Assembly: GCA_009911505.1 (NCBI GenBank)
Contig: QXXL01000012.1
Location: 62,001-126,000, forward strand
Direction of reading: 5' to 3'
DNA from: Lachnospiraceae bacterium
GTDB taxonomy: Bacteria > Bacillota > Clostridia > Lachnospirales > Lachnospiraceae
Length of the DNA stretch: 64,000 bases
The position numbers were made by a program, and so were the translations under genes. Shown piece by piece: positions 42,436-50,843 of the stretch. Every line of letters begins with the position of its first letter. The first letter of the stretch is position 1. The notes below the pieces were generated by a model. That model worked only from the letters and a program-made list of their open reading frames with translations, had not been told where the DNA came from and did not search any database.

Positions 42436-43834
42436 TGGAACCACCTCCAAAATGGATGTCATCAAAAAGGGAAAGCTGCTGATATCCCAAGCCGCGCAGC
42501 TCACGGGGAATCTGGGTGTTGTCGGAAAGTAGATTACGGCAGATATAATCTTCGTTTAGCTTTGTTGGATACATCATCCGGCCGGAGCAGGTAATAAAAT
42601 ACAAGGCGCGTTTTAAGACGACGCCTATTTTTTTTAAATCAGTAAAATCCAGCGTGCTGCCCCGCCTGGCTTTTACAATCCGTTTGGCCGATTTGGCTCC
42701 GATGCCGGGGACTCGCAGCAGGGTTTTATAATCAGCAGTATGGATTTCTACCGGGAAATATTCAAGGTGGCGTACAGCCCAGTCGCATTTGGGATCTAAG
42801 TAAATATTGAAATTAGGTTTGTCCTCGGTAAGCAGTTCTTTGACGGTAAAGTGGTAATAACGCAGCAGCCAGTCCGCCTGATAAAGCCTGTGTTCGCGCA
42901 GCAGTGGAGGCCCCTCAGGCAGTGCGGGAAGGCTGGCATTGTGGTTGACGTTGACAAAAGCAGAGTAAAAGACCCGTTTTAAGTCGAATTTTTGGTAGAG
43001 GCTTTCTGCAACGCTCATAATCTGCAAGTCGTTTTCCGGAGTGGCGCCAATGATCATCTGCGTGCTTTGGCCAGCGGGGACAAAGCGGGGGGTGTTGCGG
43101 CATAGCGCCAGCTCATGCCTGTTTTGAGTGATGCCGTTTTGGATTTGGCGCATGGGCTTTAGGATTGTGCTGCGTGATTTGCAGGGGGCGAGCTTACGCA
43201 GGGCATCGCTTGTGGGCAGTTCTAAATTGATGCTCATGCGGTCGGCGTAAAAGCCTGCACGTTCAATTAGGAGTGGATCTGCGCCAGGGATAGCTTTTAT
43301 GTGGATGTAGCCCTGGAAGGAGTATACAGTGCGCAGGCGCAGGACTGTTTGATAAATCAGATCCATGGTGTAATTGGGGCTGACTATAATGCCTGAGCTT
43401 AGAAATAGCCCTTCGATGTAATTGCGCCTGTAAAATTCGATGGTAAGGGTGCAGATTTCTTCTGGGGTGAAGGTGGCGCGGGGGACATCGCAGTTGCAAT
43501 TGTTCTGGCAGTAGGCGCAGTTGAAGATGCATTCGTTGGTAAAGAGGATTTTTAACAGGGAGACGCAGCGGCCGTCTGCCGCGAAGCTGTGGCAGATGCC
43601 GCAGGAAAGCGTATTCCCGATGCCAGTACCATCGCCGCCCCGGTCTACGCCGCTTGAGGTGCAGGCGACATCATACTTGGCGGCAGCGGACAGGATGGTG
43701 AGCTTGTCGAGTATAGTGGGGGTGAGGTGGGTGGCGGGGGCTGTACGTGTATGGTCGGTAATGGGGGGATTTGGGAGTGGGGTGCTTGTGTGGGGGATGT
43801 TTGAGGATGGTGTATTGTGGAAGGATGGATTCAT
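42416..43834 (-). CDS. Putative DNA modification/repair radical SAM protein (TIGR03916-like)
   Basis: A 472-residue radical SAM enzyme. The cluster motif is CIFNCAYC (Cys102, 106, 109) and is followed by NCNCDVPRA. A helix-hairpin-helix DNA-binding motif, LLRVPGIGAKSAKRIVKA, lies near residue 380. The match to the TIGR03916 family is good. The first ~40 residues are rich in Pro, Thr and Asn and look like a poorly conserved extension. ATG 43834 follows AAAGGAGC. It is translated together with the DUF4130 partner. DNA is the probable substrate because of the HhH motif; the reaction is unknown. Confidence 0.86.
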   Translation of the reverse strand: MNPSFHNTPSSNIPHTSTPLPNPPITDHTRTAPATHLTPTILDKLTILSAAAKYDVACTSSGVDRGGDGTGIGNTLSCGICHSFAADGRCVSLLKILFTNECIFNCAYCQNNCNCDVPRATFTPEEICTLTIEFYRRNYIEGLFLSSGIIVSPNYTMDLIYQTVLRLRTVYSFQGYIHIKAIPGADPLLIERAGFYADRMSINLELPTSDALRKLAPCKSRSTILKPMRQIQNGITQNRHELALCRNTPRFVPAGQSTQMIIGATPENDLQIMSVAESLYQKFDLKRVFYSAFVNVNHNASLPALPEGPPLLREHRLYQADWLLRYYHFTVKELLTEDKPNFNIYLDPKCDWAVRHLEYFPVEIHTADYKTLLRVPGIGAKSAKRIVKARRGSTLDFTDLKKIGVVLKRALYFITCSGRMMYPTKLNEDYICRNLLSDNTQIPRELRGLGYQQLSLFDDIHFGGGSNACIPM

Positions 43835-44176
43835 AGTGTGCTCCTTTGCTGGTCAAACAAGTGTTCTTTTTGTATTGTAACACAGGCGGTTGAAAATTGC
43901 AAGGGTAAAATCGAATATTTGTTTGGGAGGGGCCTACAGGGGATTTCTTGTTTACGCCGGATGGGTATAGGGGTATCCTGTAGGATTTTCTTGTTTTGCC
44001 ATATGGAGTAATGTTTAGCTGGCAGGCATCGAATGTCGTAGTCAGGAGCGCATGGCCGTGAAAAGTTCGATCTAGGGTGTGTGGATTGTATTGTAGTGGT
44101 GTGAAATGGGTTTATAGGTATAATGCTGTACCTTGGTGTGATTATAGGATATAATATGGAAAAAAGGAGGGTTTTT
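43835..44176. other. Divergent intergenic region with inverted and direct repeats
   Basis: Carries no gene I can support. It contains CCTACAGG (43933-43940) and its reverse complement CCTGTAGG (43978-43985), each followed by a similar string (GGATTTCTTGTTTACGCC and ATTTTCTTGTTTTGCC), so the block is both an inverted and an imperfect direct repeat. TATAAT-like boxes occur near 44119 and 44153 before the methyltransferase gene. Confidence 0.5.
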
Positions 44177-45025
44177 ATGCCTAAGATAATTGAAATTACG
44201 GATTTCTCTGCTGAGCAGCTGGATATATATGCCCGCCTTACGGAACCGCAGCTGCTTCATATTTATGAACCGGAGATGGGGGTTTTTATTGCGGAAAGCC
44301 CAAAGGTAATTGAACGTGCCCTGGATGCGGGGTATGAGCCTGTTTCTATGCTGCTTGAAAAGAAGCATGTTGAGGGGGAAGCGCGCATGGTAATTGAGAG
44401 GTGCGGCGGTGATTTGCCTGTTTTTACGGCGGATTTTGCGGTGCTGGCAAGGCTGACTGGATTTGCGCTGACAAGGGGGGTGCTTTGTGCTATGCGCCGG
44501 AAGGCTTTGCCAGATCCGCTTGAAGTGTGCGGTGGTGCAAGAAGGGTTGTTGTATTGGAGGATATTGTAAATCCAACGAATATTGGGGCCATTTTCCGCT
44601 CGGCTGCAGCTCTTGGAATGGATGCGGTGCTGCTTACACCTGCATGCAGCAATCCTTTGTACCGGCGGGCAATCCGTGTTAGTATGGGTACGGTTTTTCA
44701 GATCCCTTGGACTTTTTTGGGCGTGGAGGGTATGTCGTGGCCAGGGCAGGGTGTGGCTTTTTTGCATGAAATGGGTTTTGAAACGGCGGCTTTGGCATTG
44801 TGCAGGGATGCAATTTGTATTGATACGCCGCAGCTGCGGCAGGTTAATAAGCTGGCGGTTGTTTTGGGGGCGGAGGGGGATGGGCTTGCGGAAGATACGG
44901 TTGCGGCTTGTGATTATAGGGTGCGTATCCCTATGTTCCATGAGGTGGATTCTCTGAATGTGGCGGCGGCTAGTGCGGTGGCGTTTTGGGAATTGGGGAA
45001 AGGGGGGATGGGAAAAATATGTTGA
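44177..45025 (+). CDS. SpoU/TrmH-family RNA 2'-O-methyltransferase
   Basis: SAM-dependent 2'-O-ribose methyltransferase with the SPOUT trefoil knot, 282 residues. The N-terminal substrate-binding part has YARLTEPQLLHIYEPE and GVFIAESPKVIERAL. The three SpoU motifs are visible: VLEDIVNPTNIGAIFRSAA, LGAEGDGL and IPMFHEVDSLNVAAASAVA. The target (rRNA or tRNA) cannot be fixed. ATG 44177 follows AAGGAGGG; an in-frame ATG at 44123 would add 18 unlikely residues. The following 45026-45271 has no gene I can support. Confidence 0.9.
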   Translation: MPKIIEITDFSAEQLDIYARLTEPQLLHIYEPEMGVFIAESPKVIERALDAGYEPVSMLLEKKHVEGEARMVIERCGGDLPVFTADFAVLARLTGFALTRGVLCAMRRKALPDPLEVCGGARRVVVLEDIVNPTNIGAIFRSAAALGMDAVLLTPACSNPLYRRAIRVSMGTVFQIPWTFLGVEGMSWPGQGVAFLHEMGFETAALALCRDAICIDTPQLRQVNKLAVVLGAEGDGLAEDTVAACDYRVRIPMFHEVDSLNVAAASAVAFWELGKGGMGKIC

Positions 45026-45271
45026 TGGAGTGTTTGGTGTAAGTTATAATGATGGAATGTAATTGGATGTGGTTGGGCATGTAAGATGGCAGTTTGGGGT
45101 GTGTGGCAAAGGGGCCGTCAGGCAGGGGGCAGGGTATGCGGAAGGTTTCCATAGCTGGAATGTTTGCTGCTTGGTTGTATGTTGTGGTATTATTTGGTAA
45201 TAGATTTTAGAATAGATTATAACTATGATATTCGTTGCTTTGGGCAATGGGTATGGGCTGGAAAGGATCAT

Positions 45272-46159
45272 ATGGCTTATTTAATTAACCCTCAAAATAC
45301 GATTGCAATTTTACAAAAATATAATTTTCATTTTCAAAAGAAGTATGGGCAGAATTTTTTGATTGATTCCCATGTGCTTGACAAGGTTATCCGGGCGGCA
45401 GGTATCCAGGAGGAAGATTTTGTTTTGGAAATTGGGCCGGGGATTGGTACTATGACGCAATTTCTTTGTGAACGTGCAAATAAAGTGGCTGCGGTCGAAA
45501 TAGACCGTAACCTTATCCCGATCCTGGAGGAAACTTTGAAGGGGTATCATAATTTGAGCATTATTAATGAGGATATTCTGAAGCTGGATATAGCTTCTCT
45601 TGTATGTCGGGAAAATGGCGGGCGGCCTGCAAAAATCGTGGCAAATCTTCCCTATTATATTACTACGCCTATTGTTATGGGGCTTTTTGAGGGGGGTGCC
45701 CCGGTTGAAAGTATTACCGTTATGGTTCAAAAGGAGGTTGCGGACCGTATGCAGGCGTCTCCAGGCGGAAAGGATTATGGCGCTATTTCTCTTGCGGTGC
45801 AATATTATGCACAACCGGAAATTATTGCAAATGTCCCGCCAAATTGTTTTATGCCAAGGCCTGCGGTGACAAGCTCTGTTATCCATCTGAAACGGCATAA
45901 GACGCCGCCTGTGTCTGTTTTGGATGACAAGCTAATGTTTTCTATAATTAGGGCTTCGTTTAACCAGAGGAGGAAGACGTTGGCGAATGGGATTGCAAAT
46001 GCGTCTAACCTGCCGTTTTCAAAAGAACAGGCGCAGGATGCTATCCGGACGCTTGGCCTGTCGGTTAATGTCCGCGGTGAGTCGCTTTCTTTGGAGCAAT
46101 TTGCAGAGCTGAGCGATAGTTTATGGAATCTGGGTATATGGGGCGGGGGTGCAGGGTAA
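45272..46159 (+). CDS. rsmA: 16S rRNA dimethyladenosine transferase RsmA/KsgA
   Basis: Dimethylates two adjacent adenosines near the 3' end of 16S rRNA. The fold landmarks are HFQKKYGQNFLID, LEIGPGIGTMTQFL (SAM motif I), VEIDRNL, VANLPYYITTPIV (catalytic NLPY) and a C-terminal AFNQRRK-type segment (ASFNQRRKTLANGI). Length is 295 residues. ATG 45272 follows GAAAGGA and gives the family start; an in-frame ATG 108 bases upstream is unsupported. Confidence 0.95.
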   Translation: MAYLINPQNTIAILQKYNFHFQKKYGQNFLIDSHVLDKVIRAAGIQEEDFVLEIGPGIGTMTQFLCERANKVAAVEIDRNLIPILEETLKGYHNLSIINEDILKLDIASLVCRENGGRPAKIVANLPYYITTPIVMGLFEGGAPVESITVMVQKEVADRMQASPGGKDYGAISLAVQYYAQPEIIANVPPNCFMPRPAVTSSVIHLKRHKTPPVSVLDDKLMFSIIRASFNQRRKTLANGIANASNLPFSKEQAQDAIRTLGLSVNVRGESLSLEQFAELSDSLWNLGIWGGGAG

Positions 46160-46188
46160 GGGAACTTTGGGGATACGCTTTAATGCTG

Positions 46189-46217
46189 TCATATTTGCAA
46201 TTTTGAATTCATATACT
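46189..46217 (+). promoter_or_regulatory. Sigma-E-like sporulation promoter of spoIID
   Basis: TCATATT, 14 bases, CATATACT matches the Bacillus sigma-E consensus (KMATATT, 14-15, CATACAHT) except one position. Transcription would start at about the A of ATG 46224, so the message would be leaderless or nearly so. Confidence 0.55.
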
Positions 46218-46223
46218 ATACTT

Positions 46224-47153
46224 ATGAAACGTTATCTATCTAGATTTATATACGCAGCAGCTTTTTTCACGTTTATCCCGATTATTTTTACCCTTTTGAT
46301 TCAGGGTATTGGTGATTCCCCTTATGAATCTGCTGGGTTTATACCCCAGGAGATGTCTACGGAATCTTTATTTGATGAAGATATCCTGCCTGGAATTGTG
46401 GCAAATGAGATTTCAATGGAAACGGAATTGGAAGCGATAAAGGCCCAGGCAGTTATAGCGAGGACAAACTGTCTAAGGGCTATTGAACAAGGGGAGGAGC
46501 TCCCGGAAGGCCTTACAAAAGGCGAAATGATACGTCTGTGGGGGCAGGAAAATTTTACGGAATATTATGGGCGCCTGGAAGAGGGCATTTCTGCTACGAA
46601 AGGTGTGGTTATGGTATATGGGGGCAGCTGTATCCGGGCGGATTTTCATACGGCTAGCGCCGGGTATACCAGAGATGCTGGCGAACTGTATGGAAATGCG
46701 GATTTTCCGTATTTAAAATGTAAGGATAGCCGGATGGATATATCGTCGGAAGATTTTTTAAAGGTAGTTTTTTATTCCCCCAGGCAAATCATTGAAAAAG
46801 GAGGGGATTTGTTTGGGGAAGAGACAAAGGGGGCTGCAGATGCTAAGGCGGCTGCAGATATCCTTTCACAGCTAGTAGTTACTAAACGGGATACGGCAGG
46901 ATATGTCATAGAAATCACGATTGACGGTGTACCGCATTCTGGTGAGGAAGTACGTTTAAAATATGGGTGGAATTCTTCCGCGTTTTCTTTTAAGGAAGTG
47001 GATGGGGAGATCCGCGTTGTTACGAAAGGGCTGGGCCATGGGCTGGGCTTAAGCCTCTATGGGGCAAACCAGCTGGCGGCTGGCGGGTATGCTTATAAAG
47101 ATATTTTAAAATATTTTTATGACGGAATTGAATTTGTTACGCAGTATGATTGA
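46224..47153 (+). CDS. spoIID: Stage II sporulation protein D
   Basis: Lytic transglycosylase that remodels peptidoglycan during forespore engulfment, with SpoIIM/SpoIIP. One N-terminal transmembrane helix (residues ~8-30) anchors it; the SpoIID domain has DILPGIVANEISMETELEAIKAQAVIA in pieces (LPGIVANEI, ALKAQAVIA-like LEAIKAQAVIART), DFHTASAG, and the C-terminal GLGHGLGLSLYGANQLAAGG. ATG 46224 is chosen because it starts the membrane anchor and abuts the sigma-E-like promoter; no ribosome site precedes it. A GTG at 46149 is in frame but would be unusual. Confidence 0.9.
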   Translation: MKRYLSRFIYAAAFFTFIPIIFTLLIQGIGDSPYESAGFIPQEMSTESLFDEDILPGIVANEISMETELEAIKAQAVIARTNCLRAIEQGEELPEGLTKGEMIRLWGQENFTEYYGRLEEGISATKGVVMVYGGSCIRADFHTASAGYTRDAGELYGNADFPYLKCKDSRMDISSEDFLKVVFYSPRQIIEKGGDLFGEETKGAADAKAAADILSQLVVTKRDTAGYVIEITIDGVPHSGEEVRLKYGWNSSAFSFKEVDGEIRVVTKGLGHGLGLSLYGANQLAAGGYAYKDILKYFYDGIEFVTQYD

Positions 47154-47220
47154 ATAAAACTTCAAAATACGCACAGACTATAGTCAGCAAACAGCAAATA
47201 TGACTATGGATGGTGATGAT

Positions 47221-48051
47221 ATGAGAAGAGGAAGTGCTTTTTTTCGGAGAAACCAGTATAAAATAGCTGCGGTATGTGTATTGGCCGCAGTGCTTGGGCT
47301 TGCAGGTGTGTATATGTTTGCAGGGCGGGGAAATGAAGGTGGACCGCAGGTACACGAACAGGCTAAGGCAGAGGCGACCGAAGAAGACGGCAAAAAAATT
47401 GTAGCAAAAAATGAAACGGAAGAAAAAGAAACGGAAAAAAAATCCGTAAGCGCATCTTCGGTGATTAAACCGGAGAAAAAACAGGAAAAGAAGAAAAAAA
47501 CGCAGACGAAGGTAATACCGCCGGCAGATGTGGCGCAGGCGGACAGCGAGGTTGCCGCTGGTTTGGAAGCGGACGCCCCTAAGACAGAGCCTGTAAGCGC
47601 CCAGCCTGCACAGGTGGAGCCTGCTGTAGAACTGCATTTTGATACTAACGCAGGATTGCTTTGGCCGGTGGAAGGGTCTGTGGTATTAGGCTACAGCATG
47701 GATCAGACGGTGTATTTTACGACATTGGATCAGTATAAATATAATCCTGCTGTTATTATTTCAGGAAACGTGAATGACAAAGTGAAATCTGTTGCAAATG
47801 GCAGGATTATTGATATTTCCACAAATGAAGTAACAGGTTGTACTGTCACGATGGATCTTGGCGACGGCTATACGGCAGTATATGGGCAATTAAAAGAAGT
47901 CCCGTATGAGGTCGGCGCTTACCTGGAAGCTGGCAACACAATTGGATTTGTCAGCGAACCGACGAAATATTATACGTTAGAAGGCAGCAATGTCTATTTT
48001 GCATTGCAAAAAGACGGAACACCAGTCGATCCGGCTGAGTTTTTTCAGTAG
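47221..48051 (+). CDS. SpoIIQ-like degenerate M23 (LytM) protein
   Basis: A 276-residue protein with one membrane helix (residues ~12-32), a charged Lys/Glu-rich linker and a C-terminal M23/LytM-like domain (from ~residue 140). The domain keeps the fold pattern (VKSVANGRIIDIS, VTMDLGDGYTAVYGQL, IGFVSEPTKY) but all usual zinc ligands are replaced: NPAVI instead of HxxxD, YGQL for YGHL, and NVYFAL for HLHF. It should therefore be non-catalytic, like the SpoIIQ partners of SpoIIIAH. It follows spoIID, the common order in Clostridia. Start ATG 47221 follows GGTGAT; ATG 47200 is in frame. Confidence 0.78.
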   Translation: MRRGSAFFRRNQYKIAAVCVLAAVLGLAGVYMFAGRGNEGGPQVHEQAKAEATEEDGKKIVAKNETEEKETEKKSVSASSVIKPEKKQEKKKKTQTKVIPPADVAQADSEVAAGLEADAPKTEPVSAQPAQVEPAVELHFDTNAGLLWPVEGSVVLGYSMDQTVYFTTLDQYKYNPAVIISGNVNDKVKSVANGRIIDISTNEVTGCTVTMDLGDGYTAVYGQLKEVPYEVGAYLEAGNTIGFVSEPTKYYTLEGSNVYFALQKDGTPVDPAEFFQ

Positions 48052-48060
48052 TTTTTTACC

Positions 48061-48090
48061 TTGACTTTTCTCTTGGCTTCAAACTATAAT
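48061..48090 (+). promoter_or_regulatory. Vegetative promoter of the GIY-YIG gene
   Basis: TTGACT, 18 bases, TATAAT, ten bases after the spoIIQ-like stop. The leader of about 115 bases carries the inverted repeat at 48118. Confidence 0.7.
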
Positions 48091-48117
48091 AGAGGACAGC
48101 GTAATTTTGCAGAGGGA

Positions 48118-48146
48118 GCGTCCCGCGTATGATTGATGCGGGACGC
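48118..48146 (+). repeat. Perfect inverted repeat in a 5' leader
   Basis: GCGTCCCGC and GCGGGACGC, a perfect 9-bp stem with an 11-base loop. No T-run follows, so it is not a standard terminator; it lies in the leader of the GIY-YIG gene. Confidence 0.6.
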
Positions 48147-48213
48147 CCATTCTGTTATGTGAGTAATGACACCGTTTTTGAAGGAAAACGGCAGGCGGCA
48201 GGACGGTGCACCC

Positions 48214-48492
48214 ATGGGAAAACAGACAGGCATCTGTTATACATACATCATACAATGCAGTGATGGCACGTTATATACCGGCTGGACGAATGATATAGAA
48301 AAGCGGGTTTTAACCCATAATGCGGGGAAAGGTGCAAAATATACGCGTTCCCGTACACCTGTAAAGCTGGTGTATTTAGAGCAGGCAGATACAAAAAAGC
48401 GGGCGATGCAGCGGGAAGCACAGATCAAGCGGCTGAGCAGGTATGAAAAAGAACAGTTAATTAGAAGCAGCACAAACGGCAGCACGGTATAG
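48214..48492 (+). CDS. GIY-YIG domain protein (YhbQ/UPF0213 type)
   Basis: A 92-residue single-domain GIY-YIG protein. YTYIIQCSDGTLYTGWTNDIEKRV is the signature region, followed by HNAGKGAKYTRSRTPVKLVY and the Glu-containing KKRAMQREAQIKRLSRYEK. The family is widely conserved and of uncertain role (DNA end or flap cleavage has been suggested for some). ATG 48214 fits the family length; ATG 48166 is also in frame and no strong ribosome site separates them. Confidence 0.86.
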   Translation: MGKQTGICYTYIIQCSDGTLYTGWTNDIEKRVLTHNAGKGAKYTRSRTPVKLVYLEQADTKKRAMQREAQIKRLSRYEKEQLIRSSTNGSTV

Positions 48493-48516
48493 TGGGCCGT
48501 CACAGAAAGGAAATGT

Positions 48517-50115
48517 ATGGAAACAGTTAGGTTTGATGAAATGGGGATTATCCCCCAGATTTTACGTGGTGTAGAGGAAATGGGCTTTGAGGAGATGACG
48601 CCAATCCAGGCGCAGGCTATCCCGGCCGTTATGGAAGGCGGCGATGTGATTGGGCAGGCGCAGACCGGAACAGGCAAAACGGCGGCGTTTGGCATACCCA
48701 TTCTGCAGAAGGTTGACACCTCCCGAAAAAGCACTCAGGTGCTGGTGTTGTCCCCTACCAGGGAGCTTGCCATCCAGGTCGCAGAGGAAATACGCAATCT
48801 GGGCAAATATATGCACGGGGTTAAAATCCTGCCTGTTTACGGCGGACAGGATATTACAAAGCAGATCCGTTCATTAAAGGGGGGCATTCAGATTATTGTC
48901 GGCACGCCAGGCCGTGTCATGGATCATCTGCGCAGGAAGACTATCCGCTGCGATGAGGTGAATACCATTGTTTTGGATGAAGCTGATGAAATGCTTAACA
49001 TGGGCTTTCGTGAAGACATTGAAACGGTTTTGGAATATCTTCCCGAAGAACGCCAGACAGTGTTGTTTTCCGCAACTATGCCAAAGCCCATCTTAGAAAT
49101 TACCCGTAAGTATCAGCACGACGCCACAATGATTAAGGTGACGAAAAAAGAGCTGACCGTGTCAAATATCGAGCAGTACTATTACGATGTCAAACGAAAA
49201 GATAAAGTGGACGTGCTCTCGCGGCTTTTAGATTATTACAACCCCAAGGGTTCTATTGTATTCTGCAACACGAAGCGCATGGTGGACGAGCTGGCACGTG
49301 AGCTTTCTATGCGGGGTTATTTTGCAGAGGGGCTGCATGGAGACATGAAACAGGGCCAGAGGGATCGCGTTATGGGCAATTTCCGGAAGGGCAATACGGA
49401 CATCTTAATTGCAACGGATGTTGCCGCCAGGGGGCTGGACATTGACGATGTGGAGGCTGTGTTTAATTACGACATCCCGCAGGATGATGAATACTATGTT
49501 CACCGTATCGGGCGTACCGGGCGCGCAGGAAGGACTGGTAAGGCATTTAGTTTCGTCAAAGGCAAGGAAGTCTATAAGTTAAAAGATATTATGCGCTACT
49601 GCAAGACCAAGATCTATGCGCAGCCAATACCGTCTTCGGAAGATGTAGCGCAGATTAAAGCGGATAAGATTATGGACCGCATTGCAACGGTGATTGAAGA
49701 GAATGATTTGCGGGATATGATTAATTTTATAGAAAAGCAGATTAATGAATCCGATTTTACGGCAATGGATATTGCGGCAGCGTTCTTAAAACAGGAAATC
49801 GGAGGCGCAGCGACTGCCCCGATGGCATATGGCCAGGGCAGCAGCGCTAATTTCGGGGACACCGGAGCAGAGAATGGCATGGTACGCCTTTTTATTAACA
49901 TAGGTAAAAAGCAGAAAATAAAGCCTGGCGATATTTTAGGGGCTGTCGCAGGGGAAAGCGGCATATCTGGGGATGTCGTCGGTACAATTGATATGTATGA
50001 TAAATTTACATTTGTGGAAGTGCCGATTGAATATGGGAATAAGGTGCTTGCTGCGATGAAGAATGTAAAAATCAAAGGGAAAGATATTAATATTGAGCCT
50101 GCCAACAGCAGGTAG
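48517..50115 (+). CDS. DEAD-box RNA helicase with DbpA-type RNA-binding domain
   Basis: RNA helicase of the DeaD/CsdA type, 532 residues. The core has GQAQTGTGKTAAFG (motif I), TPGRVMDHL, VLDEADEML (motif II), LFSATMP (III), ATDVAARGLDIDDV (V) and HRIGRTGRAGR (VI). A C-terminal DbpA-like RNA-binding fold (residues ~455-528; MVRLFINIGKKQKIKPGDI, VGTIDMYDKFTFVEVP) follows. It probably aids ribosome assembly and RNA folding, especially in the cold. ATG 48517 follows AGAAAGGAAA. A terminator follows at 50125. Confidence 0.93.
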   Translation: METVRFDEMGIIPQILRGVEEMGFEEMTPIQAQAIPAVMEGGDVIGQAQTGTGKTAAFGIPILQKVDTSRKSTQVLVLSPTRELAIQVAEEIRNLGKYMHGVKILPVYGGQDITKQIRSLKGGIQIIVGTPGRVMDHLRRKTIRCDEVNTIVLDEADEMLNMGFREDIETVLEYLPEERQTVLFSATMPKPILEITRKYQHDATMIKVTKKELTVSNIEQYYYDVKRKDKVDVLSRLLDYYNPKGSIVFCNTKRMVDELARELSMRGYFAEGLHGDMKQGQRDRVMGNFRKGNTDILIATDVAARGLDIDDVEAVFNYDIPQDDEYYVHRIGRTGRAGRTGKAFSFVKGKEVYKLKDIMRYCKTKIYAQPIPSSEDVAQIKADKIMDRIATVIEENDLRDMINFIEKQINESDFTAMDIAAAFLKQEIGGAATAPMAYGQGSSANFGDTGAENGMVRLFINIGKKQKIKPGDILGAVAGESGISGDVVGTIDMYDKFTFVEVPIEYGNKVLAAMKNVKIKGKDINIEPANSR

Positions 50116-50124
50116 TAACAAGGG

Positions 50125-50160
50125 CTTAGCCTTACAGAAATGTATGGGCTAAGTTTTTTA
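50125..50160 (+). terminator. Terminator of the DEAD-box helicase gene
   Basis: CTTAGCC and GGCTAAG form a stem with a 15-base loop followed by TTTTTT. Confidence 0.82.
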
Positions 50161-50178
50161 TAAATTGAGAGTAAAATA

Positions 50179-50207
50179 TTGCATTGCATTAGATCGATTG
50201 TTATAAT
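50179..50207 (+). promoter_or_regulatory. Promoter of the shikimate cluster
   Basis: TTGCAT, 17 bases, TATAAT, with a leader of about 40 bases before aroK. Confidence 0.68.
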
Positions 50208-50254
50208 GATTATGTCGCTTTAAACTGATAAAGAGTAAAAGGAGCAGTAAAATA

Positions 50255-50842
50255 ATGGATGAATTAGGACAGGTACAGGCGGATTTTTGTATGCATGGTA
50301 TGGCCCCATTTCCCTGTAATATATTTCTGATCGGCTTTATGGGCAGCGGCAAATCCACTATTTCGGCGTGCCTTCGTGAAGCATTCTCATTAGAAGCAAT
50401 CGAGATGGATCAGCTGATTGCAGAGCGCGAAGGCAAAAGTATTTCTGATATCTTCGCCCAGGACGGAGAAGAATATTTCAGGGGGCTTGAAACGCAGCTT
50501 TTAGTTGAATTGCAGGATAAGCAGGGGGTTGTAGTATCCTGTGGGGGCGGTGTGCCGATGCGGGAAGAAAATGTTGCAACAATGAACAAAAGCGGGCTTG
50601 TAGTTTTGCTTAAGGCAACGCCGGAGACAATTTTAGAACGTGTAAAGGATAACCATAGCCGTCCCCTGCTGGAAGGGCACAAGGATGTTGCTTATATATC
50701 GGGGCTAATGGAAAAGCGGCGGCAGAAATACGAAGCTGCAGCGGATTTTACCGTTGTGACAGACGGCAGGGGCGCGCGCGATATCTGCGCTGAACTGGTA
50801 AAAAAGCTTTTGGAATTAATAAAACAGAAAGAAGGAGATTGA
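50255..50842 (+). CDS. aroK: Shikimate kinase
   Basis: Phosphorylates shikimate at the 3-hydroxyl with ATP in the chorismate pathway. The P-loop is GFMGSGKST (residues ~27-35), the shikimate-binding DxD-like region is EMDQLIAEREG, then FRGLETQLL and the lid/substrate segment CGGGVPMREEN and RPLLEG. Length is 195 residues, with an N-terminal extension of about 20. AAAAGGAG precedes ATG 50255. aroE starts 1 base after its stop. Confidence 0.92.
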   Translation: MDELGQVQADFCMHGMAPFPCNIFLIGFMGSGKSTISACLREAFSLEAIEMDQLIAEREGKSISDIFAQDGEEYFRGLETQLLVELQDKQGVVVSCGGGVPMREENVATMNKSGLVVLLKATPETILERVKDNHSRPLLEGHKDVAYISGLMEKRRQKYEAAADFTVVTDGRGARDICAELVKKLLELIKQKEGD

Positions 50843-50843
50843 C

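Noticed and set aside
44072-44941. Minus-strand open frame of about 290 codons over the RNA methyltransferase gene
   Set aside because: The plus frame has the three SpoU motifs; the reverse product is His/Arg/Asn-rich without any domain.
45164-45271. Upstream extension of rsmA to an in-frame ATG at 45164
   Set aside because: The extra 36 residues do not fit the family, and a good GAAAGGA site precedes ATG 45272.
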